Source: Hymenobacter sp. BT188
GTDB lineage: Bacteria; Bacteroidota; Bacteroidia; Cytophagales; Hymenobacteraceae
Length of the DNA: 64,000 nt
Reading direction: 5' to 3'
Assembly (NCBI RefSeq): GCF_014333585.1
Contig: NZ_JACSCW010000006.1
Span: 62,001 to 126,000, forward strand
Shown here: positions 18,306 to 25,932 of the stretch, piece after piece
Position numbering within the stretch: the first letter of the stretch is position 1
Layout of the letters: every line of letters starts with the position of its first letter
Made by a program: the position numbers and the translations under genes
Notes under the pieces: generated by a model
Databases searched by the model: none
The model's input: only the letters and a program-made list of their open reading frames with translations
Told to the model about the DNA's origin: nothing

Positions 18306-19205
18306 ATGTTCCAACGCGTACTATTCACCTTTACCTTCTGTTTGCTGCTTCCGGCACTAAGTATGGCCCAGGAGACTCGGCTATCCGGCCGTATCATCGA
18401 CAAGAAGACGAAAGAGCCCATTCCCTTCTCTTCCATCGGTTTGAAGGATGAGCAAAGCGGTGCTCTTACCAACGAAATCGGCATCTTCCAAATGAGCGGT
18501 CCTACCAAAAATGCCCAGGACTCGCTGATCGTTCTAGCCTTGGGTTACGAGCGCAAAGCTGTGCTGGTAAAGCGTGGCGCGAGCCAGGCCGATATGGTAA
18601 TTGAAGTTTCCAAACGGGTATATGAGCTGGCTGAGGTTAAAGTACAGGCCAGCAAGGTGAAAGACCTGAAATTGGGAGCCCGCTCTAACACACCCGGCGA
18701 TGGCATGATTCAGGGCATGCCCGGCAGCCAGTATGCATTTTTCGTGAAAAACGAAAAGGGCAAAAAGCTGGGTAACGTGCGCTCCGTTTCGTTCTATATT
18801 GGGGAGCACGGCTTCCCGCGCGAACCATTCCGGGTGCGCATCTACGCTCCCGACGGCAACTACAGTTCGCCAAACTCCGACTTGCTGACTGAGAACGTGG
18901 TGGTGTCGGCACCGGGCGGCGGACAGTGGTTTACGGTTGATTTGACGCAGTACAACATCGTGGCGCCGGACGAAGGATTCTATGTAGCCATGGAGTGGAT
19001 TGTAAGCGGTGACAAGTTCTACACCACCAACTTCGACGACAACTACACTCCTTACGGACAGATCATGCGTCCCACGTTTGAATTCAAAGAAAGCCGCACT
19101 TGGAGCTATACGCTCGGTAAAGGCTGGACACTGATGACCATGTCGGGAGCTGGTGGCTTGCGCTACAACGCCATGATCAAGGCCGAAGTTGACATGATTA
19201 AGTAG
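18306..19205 (+). CDS. Secreted carboxypeptidase-regulatory-like domain protein (copy 2)
   Basis: It has the same length (299 residues) and layout as the gene at 17227: signal peptide ending SMAQ, LSGRIIDKKTKEPIPFSSIG, then the shared C-terminal domain. The N-terminal domain differs at many positions, whereas from LGARSNTPGDGMIQGMPG on the two are almost identical, including a run of about 40 identical bases (near 17870 and 18942). It has its own pyrimidine-rich leader (about 18240-18305), and a strong hairpin terminator follows at 19238. Role unknown; presumably a periplasmic or surface protein. Confidence 0.82.
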   Translation: MFQRVLFTFTFCLLLPALSMAQETRLSGRIIDKKTKEPIPFSSIGLKDEQSGALTNEIGIFQMSGPTKNAQDSLIVLALGYERKAVLVKRGASQADMVIEVSKRVYELAEVKVQASKVKDLKLGARSNTPGDGMIQGMPGSQYAFFVKNEKGKKLGNVRSVSFYIGEHGFPREPFRVRIYAPDGNYSSPNSDLLTENVVVSAPGGGQWFTVDLTQYNIVAPDEGFYVAMEWIVSGDKFYTTNFDDNYTPYGQIMRPTFEFKESRTWSYTLGKGWTLMTMSGAGGLRYNAMIKAEVDMIK

Positions 19206-19237
19206 ACTTTATTTCGTTCAATAGCTATTTTATTCTT

Positions 19238-19278
19238 ACAAAAAAGCCCCCCAGACATCGTTTGGGGGGCTTTTTTGT
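19238..19278 (+). terminator. Bidirectional terminator made of an inverted GCCCCCC pair
   Basis: ACAAAAAAGCCCCCCA on the left arm pairs with TGGGGGGCTTTTTTGT on the right across a short loop. An A run precedes it and a T run follows, so it can stop both the paralog gene (plus) and the lipoprotein gene (minus, stop at 19308). Confidence 0.85.
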
Positions 19279-19307
19279 AAATCTGAGCTTGAACTCAGCA
19301 ATTTCTT

Positions 19308-19916
19308 TTACCTGTTGATCACGGCTATTTCAACGCGACGGTTTTGCTGGCGGCCAGCGGCCGTAGCGTTAGAAGCCACAGGTTTCGACTCGCCCATAGG
19401 CTGAATAGCTACGCGCGAAGCTTCGATCTTGCCATTCTGCACCAGCCAGTTTTTCACTGCTTCGGCGCGCTGCTCGCTTAACTCTTTGTTGTACGACTTG
19501 GTATCGCGCGAATCAGCATGACCAATAATATGCAGCTGCTTACCAGCCGAACGTTGCCCAATAGAAGCGGAGATCTGCTCCAGCGCTTTGGCTGCGCCCG
19601 GCTTAATCGTGGCTTTGTCGGTATCAAACAGCACCGTTTCCTTGATGCCATACACGCTGTACTGGTCATTGCCGCGCACAGACACGTCCGGAAGATTAAC
19701 CTCCGGAAAATCGACGTCGGGCAAATTCAGCGCGTCGGTATCGATCAAATCGCCCTCGGCAACGGCGACAGCGGGGCCTTCTTGGCCTTCACGATAAACT
19801 ATAGCTGTATCGGCGCTGGCTTCTTCGGGCTCGTTTTTGGTAGCCGGATTTTTCAGGTTGTCGCAGCTAGCCAGCAGGACAGCGGCACTGAGAATCGTAA
19901 GGAGGAACTTTTTCAT
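19308..19916 (-). CDS. OmpA-family lipoprotein
   Basis: A 202-residue lipoprotein. The lipobox LLASC puts the lipidated Cys at residue 18. An acidic, repeat-like linker (about 30-85, with LPDVDFPEVNLPDV) leads to an OmpA C-terminal peptidoglycan-binding domain (about 90-202): VLFDTDKATIKPGAAKAL, HIIGHADSRDTKSYNKELSE, then GRQQNRRVEIAV. It should tether the outer membrane to the cell wall. The ATG at 19916 lies inside one arm of a perfect 23-bp inverted repeat (19915-19983), which could limit translation initiation. Confidence 0.9.
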   Translation of the reverse strand: MKKFLLTILSAAVLLASCDNLKNPATKNEPEEASADTAIVYREGQEGPAVAVAEGDLIDTDALNLPDVDFPEVNLPDVSVRGNDQYSVYGIKETVLFDTDKATIKPGAAKALEQISASIGQRSAGKQLHIIGHADSRDTKSYNKELSEQRAEAVKNWLVQNGKIEASRVAIQPMGESKPVASNATAAGRQQNRRVEIAVINR

Positions 19917-19983
19917 AGCCTCGGTGAACCGTTGTGGAGCCCTGTTCTACGAACACGACCCCACAACGGTTCACCGAGGCTAT
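19915..19983. repeat. Perfect 23-bp inverted repeat overlapping a start codon
   Basis: The arms 19915-19937 and 19961-19983 are perfect reverse complements, each 23 bases. The 23-base loop contains its own small hairpin (TGTTC-TAC-GAACA). In minus-strand mRNA the 3' arm ends on the first bases of the lipoprotein ATG (19916-19914). There is no T run after it. It could terminate the upstream hydrolase transcript, block lipoprotein translation, or be a small mobile or operator element. Confidence 0.75.
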
Positions 19984-19998
19984 TGCCTTGCTTTCCTT

Positions 19999-21396
19999 TT
20001 ACTTCGCTTTCTCCGTGGCCTGCACTATAATCCACTGCCGGATTGCCTCCTGCGCCTGGGGCGAAAAAGTAGGCTGTGGCTGGCCATTCACCACTGCCCA
20101 CTCCGATGGATCCGCCTGAAACATATGGTTTACGCCAGTCAATTTGCGGGTATTCACCGAAGAACTACTTTTCAGACCTCTCTGCAAGGAATTAAGATTA
20201 AGTTCAGCTTCAATATACGTGTCGGCAGTACCAGAAAGCAGTAATACTGGGCACTTCACACTAGGCAGTTTATCGGCAGGGTTAAAATCCAGAAAGTAGC
20301 GATACTTATCAGTAGTTAACAAGCCAGCACTAATCTTAGCTGTGGCCATATCGATAGATGGATTCGTTTCTCTTAGCATGATAGCCACTAAGCGCTGAGC
20401 CTTAGTGTTATCAGGCGTTTGACGAATTACATCAAGAATAGCCTGTCGGCGCATAACTCCTATTTGCATTTGCGTCAGGCTGGCGCCCAAGGAGCGATGC
20501 AATTCGGCTTGCTGCTGCAGTACCAAGTCGCGGCCAGATAACCCACTGGCGGCCATGGTAACCACGAAGTTGGGAGCGTCTTCTTGGGCGGCGGCGAGCA
20601 AAGCAAGATTGCCCCCCTCACCGTGTCCAACAAACCCAACTTTGGCAGCATTGATCTCGGGCCGACTACGCAGCGCACGCATAGCTGCCTGTAGGTCGGT
20701 TAATAAGGCCGGAGGTGTAGCCTCATTATAGTCACCGCCTGATTTGCCTACGCCCCGGTCATCGAAGCGAAGCACGGCAATACCACGACGGGTCAGGAAG
20801 TCGGCCAGCACGCCCATGGGGCGGTAGTCACCTACAGCAGCATCACGATCTTGGGCTCCCATATCCGAAATCAATACGACAGCAGGAAATGGACCTTCAC
20901 CCGCCGGTACCGTGAGCATTCCTCCCAAGGTCAAATTGGCTTCGGTGTTAGTCACAGCTACTTCCTCCTCGCGATAAGGAGGCGTTAGTCGGGCACTTTT
21001 GGCCGTGCTTATCGGGGCCGACGTGTAGCCAAGCGTCAAAGCCACTTGGTAGCCAGGCTGTTGCCAGGTACCAGTCAATGCTTTGCCATCTGCTGACACC
21101 AAGCCCATGAATTGACTGCCCGCTTCGGGAGCCATAAATACGATGGTATCACCTCTTACTTCAACGCTGACAGCCATGCGGCTAATCTTTTGCTGCGGCA
21201 CGTCAAGCGTAGCGAAGAAAGAGCCCCCAGTGAGGGCTACTACTCTAAATACCACCTCTAGCTGGCCGCCTGGCACAGGTAAAGGCCCCTTCCACAGACC
21301 ATCTAATGCAGGCGCTGCCGCACGAGCTGGAGTGGACAGAAGCAGCCCAATAACCATACAGAAGCTTAAACAAGATGAGTAGAGAATTTTCTTCAT
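19999..21396 (-). CDS. Exported alpha/beta hydrolase-like protein with Gly at the nucleophile position
   Basis: The start at 21396 gives a signal peptide (MKKILYSSCL onward, ending ARAAA); the codon at 21453 is less likely. The 465-residue product has an N-terminal beta domain (about 30-140) and an alpha/beta hydrolase domain (about 145-465) of the acylaminoacyl-peptidase-like group, with VLRFDDRGVGKSGGDYNEAT near 208. The expected nucleophile elbow GHSEGG reads GHGEGG at residues 257-262 (codon GGT instead of AGT). The acid Asp (LLLSGTADTYI) and His (GVNHMFQ) are present. Either it is catalytically dead or it uses another residue. Its stop lies 83 bases before the lipoprotein ATG. Confidence 0.83.
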   Translation of the reverse strand: MKKILYSSCLSFCMVIGLLLSTPARAAAPALDGLWKGPLPVPGGQLEVVFRVVALTGGSFFATLDVPQQKISRMAVSVEVRGDTIVFMAPEAGSQFMGLVSADGKALTGTWQQPGYQVALTLGYTSAPISTAKSARLTPPYREEEVAVTNTEANLTLGGMLTVPAGEGPFPAVVLISDMGAQDRDAAVGDYRPMGVLADFLTRRGIAVLRFDDRGVGKSGGDYNEATPPALLTDLQAAMRALRSRPEINAAKVGFVGHGEGGNLALLAAAQEDAPNFVVTMAASGLSGRDLVLQQQAELHRSLGASLTQMQIGVMRRQAILDVIRQTPDNTKAQRLVAIMLRETNPSIDMATAKISAGLLTTDKYRYFLDFNPADKLPSVKCPVLLLSGTADTYIEAELNLNSLQRGLKSSSSVNTRKLTGVNHMFQADPSEWAVVNGQPQPTFSPQAQEAIRQWIIVQATEKAK

Positions 21397-21837
21397 GCAA
21401 AAGGAAGTGAGGAATGAATGTGGGTAGCTTAAGATAAGCGTGTGGTAAGCCAAGGACGCAATGCGTTACCACATCAGATCGGAAATTTCGGCTTATACAA
21501 AACGTGCACCAGAGGCACACAAAAATGGCATTAAGGCCAGAAAAAAAACTTTTTCTGGCCTTAATGCCATTTTATTTATAAACTAAGATAAGAAAGTTGT
21601 CTTAATGCTTACAAATTAACGAAATATAACATGACTCAATCGGATAGTGCATTTGCAAAAGCATTCGAAGTCTACCCATTCATACTTATAAACGGATTAT
21701 TTTGAATTTAATCACCCGTTAGCATCCTACTATATTTTGGGACTTACATCAACTCAGAATTATCTATTTCAATTTCTATTTTTTAAATTATACTAAGGAA
21801 TATACATAGCATATAAAGACATATAAGCAGAGATTAA
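21397..21837. other. 441-bp gene-free, A/T-rich interval
   Basis: No convincing gene was found here on either strand. The interval is far richer in A+T than its surroundings, especially 21574-21837. It holds one strong hairpin (21522-21573, listed separately) about 265 bases after the murF-alr stop codon. The remainder probably contains the promoter of the hydrolase gene starting at 21396 and the 3' untranslated region of murF-alr; no clear promoter box was identified. Confidence 0.5.
21522..21573 (-). terminator. Perfect 24-bp stem hairpin, bidirectional terminator
   Basis: The arms 21522-21545 and 21550-21573 are perfect reverse complements around a four-base loop. The stem contains GGCATTAAGGCCAG flanked by A and T runs, so it can work in both directions. 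It probably ends the murF-alr transcript. Confidence 0.75.
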
Positions 21838-24333
21838 CTATTCAGTTATGAATATGCGCTTTACTCGCTCGCTCACATTTGTCAATAGCTCGTAGGGGAT
21901 GGTGCCGATGCGGGAAGCCAGTTCAACCAAGGGCATCTCCTCACCAAATACAACTACTGAGTCGCCGGCCTGCACATCGGGAATGTGGGTTACATCGACC
22001 ATGCACATATCCATGCACACGTTGCCCAATATTGGAGCCCGTAGGCCGCGTATTACTACTTCGCCCACGCCATTGCCGAAGCGCCGATCATAGCCATCGG
22101 CGTACCCGATGGCTATTGTGGCAGTGCGCCGCTCAAAGTTGGTGGCAACACCCCGGCGTCCGTAGCCAACAGTTTGACCAGCAGGCAGTTTTTTAACCTG
22201 AGAGATGACTGTGCGCAAGGCGCTAACTGGTCGCAGAGCCGCTGAATCCTGCCCCGAGGCTTCTACTCCATAAAGGCCGATGCCCAGCCGCACCATGTCC
22301 AGATGAGCCTCCGGAAAGCGTATGATGCCAGCAGAATTTAACGCATGCTTCAATACAGGATAACCAAGAGCGGCTTCCACAAGCGGAGTCATTCGCTGGA
22401 AAGCGGCTAGCTGCTGGTGCGAGAAATCGTTGTGCTGCTCTTCGTCAGCACCTGCCAAATGGGTCAGCATGCTGGCTATGCGCAGTTGGGTGGCTTTTTC
22501 GCGCAATAGTTTGCACAGCTCTTCCAGGTCCTCCTCAGCAAAGCCTAACCGCCGCATACCTGTATCGAGCTTCAGATGAATGGCCGGCATGGACTGATCC
22601 TGGGTGGCCAACAGGTAATCGTGCAGACGCTCGAAGGAGTAGATTTCGGGTTCCAGATGATACTGATGCAACTTTTGAAAGCTGTCGGGCGAAGGATTCA
22701 TCACCATAATCGGCAGACTAATACCGTGTTGCCGCAGCTCGACGCCTTCATCAGCGTATGCCACGGCCAGGTAATCGGCGCGGTGAAACTGGAGCAGGTT
22801 GGCCACTTCGTAGCTGCCGCTGCCGTATGCAAAGGCTTTTACCATTACCATCAGGCGGGTGCCGGGCGCGAGGCGGGCACGGTAGTAGTTGAGGTTGTGA
22901 ACCAGCGCATCCAAGTTCACTTCCAGTACGGTACCGTGAATCTTTTGCTGAAAAGCGGCCACAATCCGCTCAAACTCAAAGCGGCGGGCACCCTTCACCA
23001 GAATCGTCTCGTGGCGAAACTGCTCGGGCTGAAAAGCAGCCAGAAACGCTTCGGTACTGTCATAAAAAGCCCCCCGGACCTCGCCAAACAGCTGCTGATG
23101 CGCGCTTATTGCCTCGCCAATGCCAATGATTCGACCTACACCGTGAGCGGGCAGTTGAGCTGCGATTCGAGTATATAGATCCGCTGCCGGTAAGCCTGAT
23201 TCGAGCACGTCGGAAAGGATAAGGGTGCGTTGCCCACGGCGCGGCTGACGAGCCAAGGCATCAAGGGCCAGCGTGAGGCCGGCTAAGTCATTATTGTAAG
23301 TATCGTCGAGCACGTAGCAGTCGTTGAGGGCCTGCTTCATCTCTAGGCGCATGGCCACGGGCAGCAGGCGGTCGAGGCGGCGCTGAATCTCGGCGGTGGG
23401 CACGGCGTACCAGAGCAGCACAGCCAAACAATGCAGGGCATTTTCTACCGAAGGCTCATCGGCGAAGGGCAAGGTAAACGTATATTCTTCAACTCTCGGG
23501 CGGACCAGATTCACATGCACCACCGTGCGTTCGGCACTGGCCTCCGTTATCGTAACGCCCAAATTTGCTCCCCGCTGCTGTTGCCGGCTCCAGGTAAAGG
23601 TTCGGGCCGGATTAAGCCTCTGCTGGGCAGCATTGTGAATGGCTTCATGGTCGCGGCAGTAAAAGAGCGTATCTACAGCTTCAAAAAGCTGCATTTTTTC
23701 CTGCACTTTCTCTTCTGCCGAGGCAAAGCCCGCATCGTGGGCCGTACCAAGATTGGTGAAAATGCCGAGTGTGGGCTGAATGATAGCGGCGAGTTTGGTC
23801 ATTTCGCCCCGCTCTGAAATGCCTGCCTCAAAAATTCCGAGCGTGTGCGTTGCGTTCAACTCCCACACCGACAGAGGCACGCCAACTTGCGAATTATAGC
23901 TACGCGGGCTTTTACAGATCAGCTCATCGGAGCTAAGCAATTGGGCCAGCCACTCTTTTACAATGGTTTTGCCGTTGGATCCTGTGATCCCAACTACCGG
24001 AATATCAAATTGTCGCCGGTGCCAGGCTGCCAGCGCCTGCAGGGCCGCCAAACTGTCTTCCACTTGCAGAAAGCCTGCTTCGGGAAAGGCCGATTTGCCC
24101 CCCGGAATCTCTTCGACACTATCGACAACAAACAGGCGCACGCCGCGCTGATACAAGTCGGGCAGGTAGCGGTGGCCGTTGTGCTGGGCTCCGCGGATGG
24201 CAAAAAACAGGGACCCGGCCGGCTGCCCCACGCGCCGGCTGTCGAGCAGCAGGTGTTGCACGCGACTCGCCTCGGGAGGCGTTTGGAGCAAGGTGCCGCC
24301 GGTGAGAGCGGGCAAATCGGAGAAGGATAGCAT
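21838..24333 (-). CDS. Bifunctional MurF ligase / alanine racemase fusion
   Basis: A single 831-residue chain. The N-terminal half (to about 455) is UDP-MurNAc-tripeptide:D-Ala-D-Ala ligase, with VVGITGSNGKTIVKEW (ATP loop at 117-123) and ILSDVLESGLPAADLYTRIA. The C-terminal half is alanine racemase, opening VLEVNLDALVHNLNYYRARL with the PLP lysine in MVMVKAFAYGSG and the late AIGYADGYDRRFGNG. It thus makes D-Ala and adds D-Ala-D-Ala to the peptidoglycan precursor. The fusion is known in Bacteroidota. The ATG at 24333 is chosen because the TTG at 24342 lies inside a TACCTTTG -7 box (24347-24340), implying a leaderless or nearly leaderless mRNA. Confidence 0.93.
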   Translation of the reverse strand: MLSFSDLPALTGGTLLQTPPEASRVQHLLLDSRRVGQPAGSLFFAIRGAQHNGHRYLPDLYQRGVRLFVVDSVEEIPGGKSAFPEAGFLQVEDSLAALQALAAWHRRQFDIPVVGITGSNGKTIVKEWLAQLLSSDELICKSPRSYNSQVGVPLSVWELNATHTLGIFEAGISERGEMTKLAAIIQPTLGIFTNLGTAHDAGFASAEEKVQEKMQLFEAVDTLFYCRDHEAIHNAAQQRLNPARTFTWSRQQQRGANLGVTITEASAERTVVHVNLVRPRVEEYTFTLPFADEPSVENALHCLAVLLWYAVPTAEIQRRLDRLLPVAMRLEMKQALNDCYVLDDTYNNDLAGLTLALDALARQPRRGQRTLILSDVLESGLPAADLYTRIAAQLPAHGVGRIIGIGEAISAHQQLFGEVRGAFYDSTEAFLAAFQPEQFRHETILVKGARRFEFERIVAAFQQKIHGTVLEVNLDALVHNLNYYRARLAPGTRLMVMVKAFAYGSGSYEVANLLQFHRADYLAVAYADEGVELRQHGISLPIMVMNPSPDSFQKLHQYHLEPEIYSFERLHDYLLATQDQSMPAIHLKLDTGMRRLGFAEEDLEELCKLLREKATQLRIASMLTHLAGADEEQHNDFSHQQLAAFQRMTPLVEAALGYPVLKHALNSAGIIRFPEAHLDMVRLGIGLYGVEASGQDSAALRPVSALRTVISQVKKLPAGQTVGYGRRGVATNFERRTATIAIGYADGYDRRFGNGVGEVVIRGLRAPILGNVCMDMCMVDVTHIPDVQAGDSVVVFGEEMPLVELASRIGTIPYELLTNVSERVKRIFITE

Positions 24334-24339
24334 GGAGAG

Positions 24340-24347
24340 CAAAGGTA
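24340..24347 (-). promoter_or_regulatory. -7 box of murF-alr (nearly leaderless)
   Basis: TACCTTTG on the minus strand ends 7 bases before the ATG at 24333, so transcription should start at or next to the start codon. No good -33 TTG was found at the usual distance. Confidence 0.45.
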
Positions 24348-24391
24348 CGGCGTGTGGTATCTTTGCGGTCTTTTACGTTTGTTTCTTCCTC

Positions 24392-25303
24392 GTGCAACTC
24401 ACTCGCTACCACCTGGCCGCCCTTGCGGCTTTTCTCATTTGGGGGTTTTTCCCCATTCCGCTCCGTACGCTCACCAGCTACAGCAGCGGACAGATTCTGT
24501 TTTTTCGGGTGCTCATTTCCCTTCTAATTCTACTGATTATTAACCTACTGTTCCGCGCTTCGGCCGTGCGCACAACCTGGCGAAAGTGGCGTGCAGCGCC
24601 AGTAGGTGAACGACGCGGAGTGGCCGGCAGCACCTTGCTGGGGGGCATTTTGCTGACGTCCAACTGGCTGCTGTTTATTTATGTCATTAATAAGGTAAGT
24701 GTGCAGGCGGGCTCGTTTGCCTACCTAATCTGCCCTATTCTGACGGCGCTACTAGGATTTTTGGTGCTCCGCGAAAAGCTGCGGCGTAATCAGTGGCTAG
24801 CCATCGGGCTGAGCGCTTTGAGCTGCGCGTTGCTGGGTACGGGCTCGGCGCGCACTTTACTTATGAGCTTGGTCGTAGCGGCCACGTATGCCTTGTACCT
24901 CATCACTCAGCGGCGCCTGCAAGGCTACGACCGGCTGGTGCTCCTCACTGTGCAGCTTTCCCTGGCTGCCGCCTTTATTCTCCCCACTGCGAGCTTGTTA
25001 GGGGCTTCTCCCCTGGCTGGTTTCCACGACCTGCATCTGCTCCTGATGACGGCCATTCTGAGTGCCGTGTTCACGGTGCTACCGCTGTTTCTGAACCTGT
25101 ATGCCTTGAATACGTTGCCTTCAGGCACGGTGGGTATTCTGATGTATCTCAATCCGGTCGTGAGCTTTCTGCTGGCTTTCCTTTATTTCAACGAGGCCGC
25201 GACTACGCTGCAGGCCATTGCGTACGCGATTATTCTAGGCTCCGTTGTGCTGTATAATATGCGTTTTGGAGCCAAACTGGCCAGTAAAGAGCTCGGTAGT
25301 TGA
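24392..25303 (+). CDS. EamA/RarD-like drug-metabolite transporter
   Basis: A membrane protein of about 303 residues with ten predicted helices arranged as two EamA repeats. It begins at a GTG at 24392 (VQLTRYHLAALAAFLIWGFF). An ATG at 24332 is in frame but overlaps the divergent murF-alr start. RarD-like features include SGQILFFRVLISLLILL and TSNWLLFIYVINKVSVQAGS. The family exports metabolites; the substrate is unknown. TATCTTTG at 24358-24365 may be its -7 box. Confidence 0.82.
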   Translation: MQLTRYHLAALAAFLIWGFFPIPLRTLTSYSSGQILFFRVLISLLILLIINLLFRASAVRTTWRKWRAAPVGERRGVAGSTLLGGILLTSNWLLFIYVINKVSVQAGSFAYLICPILTALLGFLVLREKLRRNQWLAIGLSALSCALLGTGSARTLLMSLVVAATYALYLITQRRLQGYDRLVLLTVQLSLAAAFILPTASLLGASPLAGFHDLHLLLMTAILSAVFTVLPLFLNLYALNTLPSGTVGILMYLNPVVSFLLAFLYFNEAATTLQAIAYAIILGSVVLYNMRFGAKLASKELGS

Positions 25304-25363
25304 CCCTTTTTCGCTTCGGCTGAGTTAAAACCCGTACAGGTTACCAACTTCCATTTCCAACGC

Positions 25364-25867
25364 ATGCAGCAGCCCGCTAAGAAGTTTTATACACCGCCTG
25401 AAGCGCTTCAGAAAATAGCCGCTTTCTGCACCTACCAAGAACGCACGTTCAAGGAAACCGAGGAAAAGCTACGTAGCTATGGCCTTACAGAGGATGAAGC
25501 TGGCGAAATCATTATTCGGCTGAGCCGGGAGAAGTTGCTGGATGAAGAGCGCTACGCCAAAAGCTTTGTGCGGGGCAAATACCGGCTCAAAAAGTGGGGT
25601 CGCCGCCGCATTCTGCAAGACCTCAAGTTCAAGGGCATCTCAGAGTACTGCATCAAGGAAGGCATGAAGGAGATAGACGGCGATGAGTACTACCAAAATC
25701 TAGTGGATGTGCTGGAAAAGAAGGACCGGCAGGAAAAGGAAAAGAACCCGCGCATCCGCCGCCAAAAGCTCCAGCTTTTCATGACCAGCAAAGGCTACGA
25801 GTCCGACCTAATTAAGATGGCCCTAGAGGATCTGGGTAAGGAAAAGACCGACGACGAAGACGAATAG
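25364..25867 (+). CDS. recX: Regulatory protein RecX
   Basis: A 167-residue RecX-like protein with its three-helix repeats: ALQKIAAFCTYQERTFKETE, EKLLDEERYAKSFVRGKYRL, KWGRRRILQDLKFKGISEYC. RecX binds RecA filaments and limits recombinase activity. No recA is adjacent, which is common in this phylum. The C-terminus is very acidic (KTDDEDE). It is followed by a strong terminator shared with katA. Confidence 0.92.
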   Translation: MQQPAKKFYTPPEALQKIAAFCTYQERTFKETEEKLRSYGLTEDEAGEIIIRLSREKLLDEERYAKSFVRGKYRLKKWGRRRILQDLKFKGISEYCIKEGMKEIDGDEYYQNLVDVLEKKDRQEKEKNPRIRRQKLQLFMTSKGYESDLIKMALEDLGKEKTDDEDE

Positions 25868-25882
25868 CAGTATTCACAAAGC

Positions 25883-25918
25883 AAAAAGCCCCCCAGACTA
25901 AGTCTGGGGGGCTTTTTT
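25883..25918 (+). terminator. Bidirectional terminator (recX / katA), inverted GCCCCCC pair
   Basis: AAAAAGCCCCCCAGACT at 25883-25899 pairs with AGTCTGGGGGGCTTTTT at 25901-25917. A and T runs on the two sides suit termination of both convergent genes. Confidence 0.88.
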
Positions 25919-25932
25919 ACGACTATCTGCTA

